Positions 1-6,144 are shown, counted from the stretch's first letter. The stretch is 6,317 nucleotides of DNA from JAYWDA01 sp043747555 (GCA_043747555.1 JAYTOY010000010.1:1-6317), one strand, 5' to 3'. A program made the numbers and translations. The notes: generated by a model not told the origin, from the letters alone.

Positions 1-2
1 AG

Positions 3-86
3 AATCAAAATGATTTTTCTGACATCAAAGTTAAACGGATTCAAATATCACCTCAGACACCCAACGGTAGCAAAAAGATCCCTTGA
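3..86 (+). CDS. 3' end of an unidentified upstream gene (partial)
   Basis: The third forward frame is open from the window edge to a TGA at 84-86 and encodes about 27 residues ending in Gly-Ser-Lys-Lys-Ile-Pro. The alternation of polar and aliphatic residues before that (DIKVKRIQIS) looks like a beta strand of a real protein. It ends 16 bases before the -35 box of the ppiD promoter, which is where an upstream gene would be expected to stop. Another frame, starting at base 1, is also open until 129, so the frame choice is a judgement. The fragment is too short to assign a family. Confidence 0.35.
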   Translation, partial: NQNDFSDIKVKRIQISPQTPNGSKKIP

Positions 87-102
87 TTCCAACAGTTTCC
101 AC

Positions 103-130
103 TTGAAAAAATTAACATTTCAGATCTAAT
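103..130 (+). promoter_or_regulatory. sigma70-type promoter of ppiD
   Basis: TTGAAA at 103-108 (5 of 6 matches to TTGACA) is followed by a 16-base spacer and TCTAAT at 125-130 (5 of 6 matches to TATAAT). Transcription would begin near 137 and leave a leader of about 20 bases that contains the ppiD ribosome binding site. The promoter also predicts that ppiD and the gene after it are transcribed independently of the upstream fragment. Confidence 0.6.
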
Positions 131-144
131 ACGGAACATTGCTA

Positions 145-150
145 AAGGAG
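145..150 (+). promoter_or_regulatory. ribosome binding site that fixes the ppiD start
   Basis: AAGGAG sits six bases before the ATG at 157. The longer reading that starts at the TTG at 139 would place this motif inside the coding region and leave the TTG without a binding site. The ATG at 157 is therefore the preferred start. Confidence 0.8.
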
Positions 151-156
151 ATTCGA

Positions 157-1650
157 ATGAGCGACAATATGGCGGACAAGCTGAAAAGAAAATTATCGGG
201 TAAAAACATCACAGCGATGATCCTCTTTGGAGCCATTATTATGGTTTTTGTATTTTTTGGTCTGCCGAATCGCCTCAGTGGCGGCATGGGCTCTGCCGCC
301 CGAGTGAATGAAAGCTTTATTTCATTGATGGATTTTCAAATGGCCGCGGAAGAAAAAGAACAGCAAATGTCGCAGATTTATTCTCAGTATATGGGCGGCA
401 AATCTTTTGACCCCGAGCAGCGCAAAAAATTTAAAATGGAAGCTATGCAAGAATTAATCGATCGCGAATTGATGGCCCAAGCTGCTCGCAAAGCTGGCAT
501 TTTAGCGACAGATACCGAAGTTAAAGATTTAATCACGCAGCAAATTCCTGCCTTTCAAAAAGACGGGCAATTTCAGCGGGAAAACTATGATGCTTACTTG
601 CAAAGCCAAGGTTTAACTCCCGGAGGATTTGAAGCTAAAATTCGAAAACAGCTTGGAACAGCTCGCTTATTTCGTTTGTTTGAAGCCTCAAGTCGTACTT
701 TAAGTTTAGAGTCTGATAAGAAGAAAACTCTACAGAATTATAAAATGAATTTACAGTTTGTAAAATTTGATGATGATAAGCCTACCACTCAGGCTGTCTC
801 CAATGAAGAGGCGCAAAAGGCCCTAACAAAAGATGACTTCAAGAAAAAAATTGAAAGTGAATTTGCGTTAAAAAAAGCCCAGCTTTCACAAGCTGAGGAA
901 GTTCGTGCCCAGCATATTTTAATTGCTTTTAAAGCAGGCGATGCGGCTTCTGAAAAAACGGCCCTTGCAAAAATTGAAGCGATTAAGGTTCGAACGACTA
1001 AAGAAGATTTTGGAACTTTAGCCTCTCAAACCAGCGAGGACCCGGGATCTAAGGCTAAAAGAGGCGACCTGGGTTATTTTGGCCGTAGCAGTATGGTTAA
1101 AGAATTTGCTGACGTCGCCTTTCAAATCCCCCCAGGGCATATTTCTGAAATTGTTAAAACCGCCTATGGATACCACCTGATCAAGGTTTTGGAAAAAAAG
1201 TCGGCTCAAGAAGCCAATCTTTCTGACCACCAGCTTAGCCTTGCTAAGGACGCATTAGCTAAAGAGAAATGGCAAAAAAAATCCCAAGAGCTGGAAACGC
1301 TTCTCAGCAGTCAGCCAGCTCAAGTTGAAAATGAAATTAAAAACTTAAATGCAAAATGGGAAGAAACGGGCCTATTTAGCTTGGATGCTCCCGCCATCCC
1401 CAAAATTTCAGGGCTTGAAATTGAAAAGGTGGCTGATTTAACTGTAAAGGACCCGTATCTAAAATCTTTCGTTCGATCGGGAACCTCGCGGTATATCGTA
1501 AAATTGAAAGACTTTAAGCAAGATTCTTCGACAACGCCGCTCCTAGCAGATGTTTCGTCGCGCCAACGCGCCAATGGAGTTTTCACAAGCTGGCTTCAGA
1601 CTTTTAAAAAGAGCTCGGATATTGAAACTAACTCTTTGATTTTTCAATAG
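157..1650 (+). CDS. ppiD: PpiD-type membrane-anchored periplasmic peptidyl-prolyl isomerase/chaperone
   Basis: This is a 497-residue folding factor for proteins emerging from the Sec translocon. A short basic cytoplasmic N-terminus is followed by one membrane anchor (about residues 18-37), so the rest should lie in the periplasm. Residues about 45-200 form a SurA/PpiD N-terminal chaperone region; the segment AFQKDGQFQRENYDAYL resembles E. coli PpiD. A parvulin domain spans about 247-348, with the motifs QHIL, GDLGYFGR, a Met-Val-x-Glu-Phe block and YGYHLIKV. Both conserved histidines (about 253 and 340) are present, so isomerase activity is plausible, whereas the E. coli PpiD parvulin domain is reported to be inactive. 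The C-terminal part has the PpiD-like KWEETGLF segment. The protein is shorter than the roughly 620 residues of E. coli PpiD. The next gene starts 7 bases downstream, suggesting one operon. A SurA-like assignment is less likely because of the anchor. Confidence 0.88.
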   Translation: MSDNMADKLKRKLSGKNITAMILFGAIIMVFVFFGLPNRLSGGMGSAARVNESFISLMDFQMAAEEKEQQMSQIYSQYMGGKSFDPEQRKKFKMEAMQELIDRELMAQAARKAGILATDTEVKDLITQQIPAFQKDGQFQRENYDAYLQSQGLTPGGFEAKIRKQLGTARLFRLFEASSRTLSLESDKKKTLQNYKMNLQFVKFDDDKPTTQAVSNEEAQKALTKDDFKKKIESEFALKKAQLSQAEEVRAQHILIAFKAGDAASEKTALAKIEAIKVRTTKEDFGTLASQTSEDPGSKAKRGDLGYFGRSSMVKEFADVAFQIPPGHISEIVKTAYGYHLIKVLEKKSAQEANLSDHQLSLAKDALAKEKWQKKSQELETLLSSQPAQVENEIKNLNAKWEETGLFSLDAPAIPKISGLEIEKVADLTVKDPYLKSFVRSGTSRYIVKLKDFKQDSSTTPLLADVSSRQRANGVFTSWLQTFKKSSDIETNSLIFQ

Positions 1651-1657
1651 GTCGCCG

Positions 1658-2233
1658 TTGAACGTCACACCAGCTCCGATAATACAATTTGGTCGAAGTT
1701 GGTTTGTTGAGTTAAAAATCGATTCGACCTTGAGGGCTCTTAAGGTCACTTTGCAATTGCAAAAAACCGTCGACCCATTGAGTGGTATGACGGTCAATCT
1801 CACCAGTGTTGATCAAGCCTGGGGTGAGGCTCTAGAGCTAAAAGCGATAGCCTGGTCGACACCCGTTGATTTTTTAAAATCCTTAGCCCTTAAATGGCAG
1901 CCTTGGATCAATCAAGAAAAAGCTCAGTTAATTCAACTTAAAATTGAAACTGTCGATGGACTTCGGGGTTGGAGAATAAATCCAACAGGATTGTTCTATA
2001 TAGCACGCGTTGAAATTCAAATTTCGTTAGAAAACAGGAAATCAAATCGAAAATGCCTTCTCACTTCCCGTGAACCTGCAAAGGCTGCTGATATTAAAGA
2101 TTTTCTAAGTTTGTGTTCGCCAGAGACCAGCCCCGATCAACTTTTAAAGTTGCTTCAGCAGAGTCGCCATTTTTTGCGAATCGAAGTTTTAGATATCTTC
2201 GAACAATTTATTGAATTCGATTTTAAAAATTAA
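1658..2233 (+). CDS. Hypothetical protein, possible degenerate 6-pyruvoyl-tetrahydropterin synthase (QueD/PTPS) fold
   Basis: This 191-residue protein has no signal peptide or membrane segment, and its family cannot be named with certainty. Residues 28-53 follow the PTPS/QueD pattern: an aliphatic strand, then VDPLSGMTVNLTSVDQ, which parallels VDPHTGWIIDFAELK of E. coli QueD. Residues 68-83 resemble the helix after the PTSE motif, and IQLKIETVDG at 92-101 parallels the strand carrying the substrate-binding Glu (Glu97 here). The zinc-binding histidines (the HGH motif and an upstream His) and the catalytic Cys are absent; the only His in the protein is at 171. A C-terminal extension of about 80 residues has no recognised counterpart. 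If the similarity is real, the protein cannot be a normal PTPS enzyme. The start is TTG, with a weak TAGG at 1648-1651 overlapping the ppiD stop, and no other start codon lies between the preceding in-frame stop and this point. Translational coupling to ppiD is likely. Confidence 0.7.
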   Translation: MNVTPAPIIQFGRSWFVELKIDSTLRALKVTLQLQKTVDPLSGMTVNLTSVDQAWGEALELKAIAWSTPVDFLKSLALKWQPWINQEKAQLIQLKIETVDGLRGWRINPTGLFYIARVEIQISLENRKSNRKCLLTSREPAKAADIKDFLSLCSPETSPDQLLKLLQQSRHFLRIEVLDIFEQFIEFDFKN

Positions 2234-2261
2234 AAAAAATCCTAAATATTTTTATTTAGGA
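2232..2261 (-). terminator. Rho-independent terminator of trxA, overlapping its stop codon
   Basis: TCCTAAAT (2240-2247) and ATTTAGGA (2254-2261) form an 8-bp stem around a 6-base loop. Read on the minus strand, the stem is followed directly by eight T (the A run at 2232-2239). The stem is A/T-rich with only two G:C pairs, so it may be weak. The trxA stop codon (2242-2244) lies inside the hairpin. On the + strand no T tract follows, so it does not look like a terminator for the gene ending at 2233. Confidence 0.65.
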
Positions 2262-2568
2262 AATCAACAATGGCCTCTTTCGGATGATTACCCACCAGCT
2301 GACCCACTTCATTTCCACCTTTAAATAGCAACATCGTTGGAATTCCTCGGATATTGTATTTGGCTGGAGTGCCTTGGTTCTCATCGACATTCACTTTGAC
2401 AACTTTGATTTTGCCGCCCATTTCAGTAGCGACTTCTTCAAGCTTAGGGCTTAAGGCACGACAGGGCCCACACCATTCAGCCCAAAAATCGACCAGCACT
2501 GGAGTTGTTGATTTTAAGACTTCTGTTTCAAATGATGAGTCAGTAACGGGCTTTGCATTTGCGGCCAT
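2242..2568 (-). CDS. trxA: Thioredoxin 1
   Basis: This 108-residue cytoplasmic disulfide reductase has the standard thioredoxin length. The active site WCGPC lies at residues 32-36 in the context DFWAEWCGPC. The buried Asp27, the cis-proline of GIPTML (Pro77) and the following strand LLFKGG are all present, so it should be a normal dithiol donor reduced by thioredoxin reductase. The ATG at 2568 follows AGGAGG at a short spacing. The upstream receiver-like gene ends only 26 bases earlier on the same strand, which suggests co-transcription. Downstream the gene runs into its own terminator and converges with the gene ending at 2233. Nothing in the sequence suggests an unusual partner or specificity. 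Confidence 0.97.
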   Translation of the reverse strand: MAANAKPVTDSSFETEVLKSTTPVLVDFWAEWCGPCRALSPKLEEVATEMGGKIKVVKVNVDENQGTPAKYNIRGIPTMLLFKGGNEVGQLVGNHPKEAIVDFLNKNI

Positions 2569-2572
2569 GGAT

Positions 2573-2578
2573 CCTCCT
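2573..2578 (-). promoter_or_regulatory. strong ribosome binding site of trxA
   Basis: The minus strand reads AGGAGG, four bases before the trxA ATG, in the 26-base gap after the receiver-like gene. It is a full consensus, unlike the genes at both ends of the divergent region at 3831-3952. This fits higher translation of thioredoxin than of its upstream neighbour from a shared transcript. Confidence 0.8.
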
Positions 2579-2594
2579 GGAAAAAATCTACCTA

Positions 2595-3830
2595 CTATTT
2601 CTTCTTGAAAAGTGCCTTTGTAAACTCACGACGCAGGCCATCTTGCTTATCGAGTTCAACCTGTTTCCAGTCTTTCATCAACTCAATTTGTGCTTTTCGA
2701 GAATTTGTTTTCTTCATTGTTGATTCTTTAGGAAGTTTTAAAGACCCGCTCATTTGCTGATATTCTTTCATTTTGCCCGGTAGATTCTTTTCAGCACTCC
2801 GAACCTGCTGCTCAAACTTAGACAGTTCAGATTCAGGGAGAGGCAGAGGAACTTCGGAAACTCCATTGGACCCAGCAGGAGCCGAACTTGGGGAAAAAAG
2901 CTGACTTTCAAGGTCAGCCCAGTTCACCTCTTCCTTGTCGATTGGCAAATCAGCGACTTGTGATGATTCGGACTCAGCCTGTTTTTTAAGCTGTAACTCC
3001 TGCTGCTCGCGAATTCTTGCCTCGCCCTTGGCGACAGTAGCTTGGGGGCCTTCGAAGCGATGCTTGGGCACTTCTTCCGTAGGGTCTTCGGGCTTTAAGG
3101 AAAATTCAGGGCGACGCCGAACTCTGGCCTGCTCACGGCGGTTCAAGTCATCAAAGGCCGAATTCGGGAGCGATGGATCATTTTGTTGGGAAATATTTTC
3201 CGTCGGGTTGATGGCAAAAGTTTTTGTGCGAGACGCCTCTGGCTCGGGTGGCTGATTGTTGATCGCTTTAAAAGTTAAATCAGGATCAGAATTTCTGTCT
3301 GAAAATCTTGGGATCACAGGGTCGTCTTTTTTTGATTCGCCAGCACTGCCACCCACGTAAACTGTGTCTGCTGCGGGTTTATTATTTCCAACAATAAAGG
3401 TATTTTCTTTTGCGGTGCTTTCCTGCGCCATCGTCTTGATCAGCTTCTCGATGAGCACTTGATCGTCTTGATTGGTTAACTTTGCTAAAACTTGAATCAG
3501 TCGCACTGTTTCAATCGGGGCCTCTAGCACCACGTCCATGCGAATTTTCATAAGATCTTCAGGCTTGGGCTTATTTCCCTGGGGAAATATCAAAACAGCT
3601 TTCCCGGTCCATCGTGGCATGTCTTTCAGACGACGCCCTACGCCCACAGTCGTCACTTTAGGACCTCGGCCCGAGGCCACAACAATATCTGGATTGAAGG
3701 AGATCACTTTTTCTGTTGTACCAAACTCAGTGCTGATTCCAAGACAATCAAAACCCACTTTTTTAAGTGTGAACTGAACCGCATTAAGCTCGGTGTAATC
3801 ATCATAGATCAGCAAAATTTTGCTCATCAT
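2595..3830 (-). CDS. Receiver-like protein with replaced phosphorylation site and long disordered tail
   Basis: The protein has 411 residues (410 if the second of two adjacent ATGs is used). Residues 3-118 look like a response-regulator receiver: strand 1 SKILLIYDD with the acidic pair at 10-11, strand 3 PDIVVASGRG, strand 4 KAVLIF and strand 5 DVVLEAPIETVRLIQVLAKL. The phosphoacceptor position holds Ser53 instead of Asp, and the Lys before the conserved Pro is Ala104. Strand 4 ends in Phe-Pro (82-83) where Thr/Ser is expected. It should therefore not be phosphorylated in the usual way. Residues about 135-370 are rich in Pro, Gln, Glu, Lys and Ser, with charged Arg/Gln helices near 230-290, and are probably disordered. 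The last 40 residues are strongly basic and helical. No DNA-binding or enzymatic output domain is visible. It probably shares a transcript with trxA. Its function is unknown; a binding or scaffolding role is inference only. Confidence 0.85.
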   Translation of the reverse strand: MMSKILLIYDDYTELNAVQFTLKKVGFDCLGISTEFGTTEKVISFNPDIVVASGRGPKVTTVGVGRRLKDMPRWTGKAVLIFPQGNKPKPEDLMKIRMDVVLEAPIETVRLIQVLAKLTNQDDQVLIEKLIKTMAQESTAKENTFIVGNNKPAADTVYVGGSAGESKKDDPVIPRFSDRNSDPDLTFKAINNQPPEPEASRTKTFAINPTENISQQNDPSLPNSAFDDLNRREQARVRRRPEFSLKPEDPTEEVPKHRFEGPQATVAKGEARIREQQELQLKKQAESESSQVADLPIDKEEVNWADLESQLFSPSSAPAGSNGVSEVPLPLPESELSKFEQQVRSAEKNLPGKMKEYQQMSGSLKLPKESTMKKTNSRKAQIELMKDWKQVELDKQDGLRREFTKALFKKK

Positions 3831-3832
3831 CT

Positions 3833-3861
3833 ATTTTTGAGTGCCGCCGGACAAGGGTCAA
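3833..3861 (-). promoter_or_regulatory. candidate promoter of the receiver-like gene, close to the start codon
   Basis: On the minus strand TTGACC (3861 to 3856, 5 of 6 matches to the -35 consensus) is followed by a 17-base spacer and AAAAAT (3838 to 3833, 4 of 6 matches to TATAAT). Only two bases separate the -10 box from the first ATG, so the transcript would begin at or near the second ATG (3827). No Shine-Dalgarno sequence is seen. The -10 match is modest, so a different upstream promoter remains possible. Confidence 0.4.
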
Positions 3862-3915
3862 CGCCCGCGAATCGAAACCCACCCTAGCTCGACCTTAGGC
3901 GCGCTAATAAAAGAA

Positions 3916-3933
3916 TGCCGATCCTTTTCGGCA
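3916..3933. repeat. perfect 6-bp inverted repeat in the lptF promoter region
   Basis: TGCCGA and TCGGCA are exact reverse complements separated by six bases (TCCTTT). The repeat covers the position where a -35 box for the -10 at 3939 would lie and ends five bases before it. That makes it a candidate operator for a dimeric regulator. It could also be a chance hairpin, since the half-sites are only 6 bp. Confidence 0.4.
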
Positions 3934-3938
3934 CGCGA

Positions 3939-3944
3939 TATACT
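3939..3944 (+). promoter_or_regulatory. -10 box for lptF
   Basis: TATACT matches the -10 consensus at five of six positions and lies eight bases before the ATG at 3953. The expected transcription start falls at about 3951-3953, so the mRNA would have little or no leader. No good -35 box is found at 16-18 bases upstream, where the inverted repeat lies. An activator-dependent promoter is possible. Confidence 0.4.
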
Positions 3945-3952
3945 GTTTGACG

Positions 3953-5047
3953 ATGAAGGGTTTACTGACAATCCGATATTTATTTTTTGAAATGCTTCCA
4001 GGATTTATTCTTGGTATGGCTGTTTTTGTTTCGATCATCCTGATGTTTCAAGTTTTACGTCTGACCGACTTTGCCATTTCTCATGGCTTAGAGCTTTCGA
4101 CGGTCGCAGAAATTATTGGTTACATCTGCATCTCAATGCTGCCGGCCCTTTTTCCTATGAGCTTGTTGTTTGCCGTTCTGTTAACTTACGGCCGGCTCAG
4201 TAATGATTCTGAAATTGTGGCTATTAAAGCGTCGGGCCTAAGCATGAGTACGATTTTAACTCCGGCTTTAATTTTGTCATTTTTTGTAGCTTTGATTTCG
4301 GCACAAACTTCTTTTTATTTAGCGCCTTGGGGAAATCGAAAATTCGAGGTCCTTTACAGCCGCGCGGCCAGCACAAAGCCTGCCATTGCCATAAAGGCGG
4401 GAACTTTCTCTGAAGGTTTTTTTGATATGGTGGTTTATGCCAATGAAGTCGATTCAGAAAAAGGAACTTTAAAAAAAGTTTTTATTTACGACCCACGAGA
4501 AATCAATTCACCTTTAACTATTATTGCCAAAAGTGGAAAAATTGTACCAGATCCTGAAAATCCTGGACGAAATGTTTTGCTCCGCCTGAACGACGGAGAT
4601 ATTCATCGAAAATCTGAAACTCATACAAAAATTAAATTTGATTCTTATGACATCAAATTAATCGATCCCATTAAAATTGAAGAGCGAGAAAAATCCGCGC
4701 AGTCGATGACTTTGTCCGAACTGAAAAAAAATTTGAACCAAAAAAATATGACCGAAGAAGACCAACGCACTTTTATGACAGAGTGGCATAAGCGCTGGGC
4801 CATTGCATTTTTATGTATCGTATTCGGCACAGTGGGCGTGGGTTTGGGGACAAACACCAATCGCCGAAATCAAAAAGCGGGCGGAATGATTCTGTGCGTG
4901 GTTTTAATTATCGCCTATTGGGGCATTTACGTCACATTTGAGGGGCTATCAAGAAATGGCAAAATTCCGCCTGTGCTTGCTATGTGGGTGCCTAATCTTA
5001 TTTTTGGTGGAATTGGTTTTGAAACTTTACGAAGAAATTGGAACTGA
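3953..5047 (+). CDS. lptF: LptF-type permease of the LPS export complex
   Basis: This is a 364-residue inner-membrane protein of the YjgP/YjgQ (LptF/LptG) family, the transmembrane part of the LptB2FG ABC transporter that extracts LPS from the inner membrane. Three N-terminal helices (about 14-37, 52-78, 101-123) and three C-terminal helices (about 281-300, 308-330, 338-357) flank a periplasmic beta-jellyroll region, as in the family. The block PMSLLFAVLLTYGRLSNDSEI followed by KASGLS, and APWGNRKFEVL after helix 3, resemble E. coli LptF more than LptG. The length is close to the E. coli 366. The ATG at 3953 is preferred over a TTG at 3947; neither has a Shine-Dalgarno sequence, and a -10 box lies just upstream. 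lptG, its partner, is not in this window. The LptF versus LptG call is likely but not certain. Confidence 0.88.
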   Translation: MKGLLTIRYLFFEMLPGFILGMAVFVSIILMFQVLRLTDFAISHGLELSTVAEIIGYICISMLPALFPMSLLFAVLLTYGRLSNDSEIVAIKASGLSMSTILTPALILSFFVALISAQTSFYLAPWGNRKFEVLYSRAASTKPAIAIKAGTFSEGFFDMVVYANEVDSEKGTLKKVFIYDPREINSPLTIIAKSGKIVPDPENPGRNVLLRLNDGDIHRKSETHTKIKFDSYDIKLIDPIKIEEREKSAQSMTLSELKKNLNQKNMTEEDQRTFMTEWHKRWAIAFLCIVFGTVGVGLGTNTNRRNQKAGGMILCVVLIIAYWGIYVTFEGLSRNGKIPPVLAMWVPNLIFGGIGFETLRRNWN

Positions 5048-5065
5048 AGTCCCCAAGAAAAATGA

Positions 5066-5113
5066 GCGATGCAGTAGCATCCTTACCACCACGGTCATCC
5101 CTGACCACATCGC
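5066..5113 (+). other. clustered inverted repeats in the 3' region of lptF
   Basis: Several short perfect stems overlap here: GATGC/GCATC (5068-5072 with 5077-5081), GGTCA/TGACC (5093-5097 with 5102-5106, 4-base loop), and GCGATG (5066-5071) with CATCGC (5108-5113). The last encloses the second, while the first competes with it. The transcript could fold here before reaching the terminator at 5152. No known RNA family is recognised and no protein-coding reading is convincing. Confidence 0.3.
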
Positions 5114-5151
5114 CCCTCCCTTAGATAAAGGTTAATTGAAACCGCAAAGAG

Positions 5152-5168
5152 AAGGCAATGCCTTTTTT
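5152..5168 (+). terminator. Rho-independent terminator of lptF
   Basis: AAGGC (5152-5156) and GCCTT (5160-5164) pair around a 3-base loop and run into six T (5163-5168). The upstream A/G run can extend the stem by A:T and G:U pairs into the T tract. It lies about 105 bases after the lptF stop codon. Read on the minus strand it is followed by CTCTTT, so it could also weakly terminate dprA. Confidence 0.6.
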
Positions 5169-5209
5169 CATCAACTGTCACTTTTTAATGTGTTTCAAAT
5201 ATTTTAAAG

Positions 5210-5219
5210 AGTGATCACT
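5210..5219. repeat. 10-bp perfect palindrome between lptF and dprA ends
   Basis: AGTGATCACT is fully self-complementary and lies just after the dprA stop codon as read on the minus strand. It contains GATC at its centre. As a hairpin it would be poor because there is no room for a loop without opening the core, so a protein site is the likelier role if it has any. Chance occurrence is possible. Confidence 0.25.
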
Positions 5220-5223
5220 AGGG

Positions 5224-6144
5224 CTAGTTTATTAATAGTGGATTATGCCCTACATATGCTCCGCAGGTTGAGCTAGTCAATACTTCAACCTGAAAAAATA
5301 AGCTTAAATCTTCAGCACTCGTGACAAGAGTTGCACCTTCTTGAAGAAGTTTTAAATTTCCGAGGTACGCACTTTGAAGAGGATGGCCAGGGAGAACCCA
5401 AAGAGGCCGGCCCGCTTCGGCAGCCAGATGGCCGGTCATCAAGGTTCCACTTTTTTCGGCCGCTTGAATCACTAAAGTCGCAACTCCCATCTGAGCGATC
5501 AAACGGTTTCGATGATGAAAAAATCCTTTCACCATGCGCTGCTGCAACGGATATTCAGAAATCAAACTTCCACCTGTTTCAATAATCGCTCGCGTCCAGT
5601 CCCTAAAAACTTCTGGATAGATGGCTCCTAACCCTGAAGGAAGTATCGCCACTGTCGGAATTTTTTTTCTTAATGCCAAAGAGTGCACCGCCTGATCGAC
5701 ACCGAAAGCGCCCCCACTGACAATCACCAGGGGCTGCCTTCGCACAAATTCGCCGAGCTCTTGATCCATCCACCTTAAGGAATCTCCTGTTGGCTTGCGA
5801 CTTCCCACGACTGATAAGCAAGGGTTTTGCCTCCAGGGTTTCCCGCCCATCACAGTTAATATCAAAGGAGCATCGATCATCGCATAAAAACTTTCGGGAT
5901 AATCTTCAGTCCCATACAAAACCCAGTCGATTAAATTTTCGCCCTCATGAAGTGTTACAGTCTGAATTTTTTCCTTTAAGGACGGGAATTCCAAAAGCCA
6001 GTCTTGGAAGGTCACTCCCCGATCGACAGTGGGAACCCTCCATTTTTGACGAAAGTATTCCTTGTGATAAAAAAACCAGCTTTGATTTTGAACTCTTAGT
6101 AATTGATGCAGCCATTCCATAAAGAATTTAGCTGCAAATAACAT
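5224..6144 (-). CDS. dprA: DprA/Smf DNA-processing protein, short form without C-terminal winged helix
   Basis: This 306-residue cytoplasmic protein belongs to the family that binds incoming single-stranded DNA during natural transformation and loads RecA. The Rossmann-like core carries the family motifs in order: a DYPESF...DAPLIL approach at about 81-96, SVVGSRKPT (111-119), SGGAFGVD (143-150), ILPSGLGAIYP (167-177), ISEYP (195-199), FFHHRNRLIA (208-217), KSGTLMTGHLAAEAGRP (231-247) and PGHP (252-255). Two usual positions differ: FF replaces the FP before the RNR motif, and Gln replaces Glu in VIQAA. After the last core element (GATLV...D, about 279) only some 27 residues follow, so the C-terminal winged helix of longer DprA proteins is missing. 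The N-terminal helical region is divergent. ATG 6144 follows an in-frame TGA directly and has no clear Shine-Dalgarno; the next ATG, at 6120 (residue 9), is an alternative. Convergent with lptF. Confidence 0.9.
   Translation of the reverse strand: MLFAAKFFMEWLHQLLRVQNQSWFFYHKEYFRQKWRVPTVDRGVTFQDWLLEFPSLKEKIQTVTLHEGENLIDWVLYGTEDYPESFYAMIDAPLILTVMGGKPWRQNPCLSVVGSRKPTGDSLRWMDQELGEFVRRQPLVIVSGGAFGVDQAVHSLALRKKIPTVAILPSGLGAIYPEVFRDWTRAIIETGGSLISEYPLQQRMVKGFFHHRNRLIAQMGVATLVIQAAEKSGTLMTGHLAAEAGRPLWVLPGHPLQSAYLGNLKLLQEGATLVTSAEDLSLFFQVEVLTSSTCGAYVGHNPLLIN

Noticed and set aside
139..156. Longer ppiD start at TTG 139
   Set aside because: The strong ribosome binding site at 145-150 would lie inside the coding sequence, and the ATG at 157 is at the right distance from it.
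2935..3255. + strand open frame of 106 codons opposite the receiver-like gene
   Set aside because: Its Ser/Cys-rich product is the antisense of the disordered tail, and it has no ribosome binding site or recognisable domain.
3855..3890. Minus-strand stretch resembling a tRNA T-arm (TTTCGATTC)
   Set aside because: The bases on both sides do not pair into a 5-bp stem, and no acceptor or anticodon arm can be found around it.
4724..4746. A8 and A7 runs in lptF as possible phase-variation tracts
   Set aside because: They encode a Lys/Asn-rich linker in an intact frame, and similar A runs occur in other genes of this A/T-leaning window.
4938..5135. + strand open frame overlapping the lptF end and running into the 3' region
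   Set aside because: Most of it is a shifted reading of lptF's last helix, and there is no start signal; the remainder is low in coding character.
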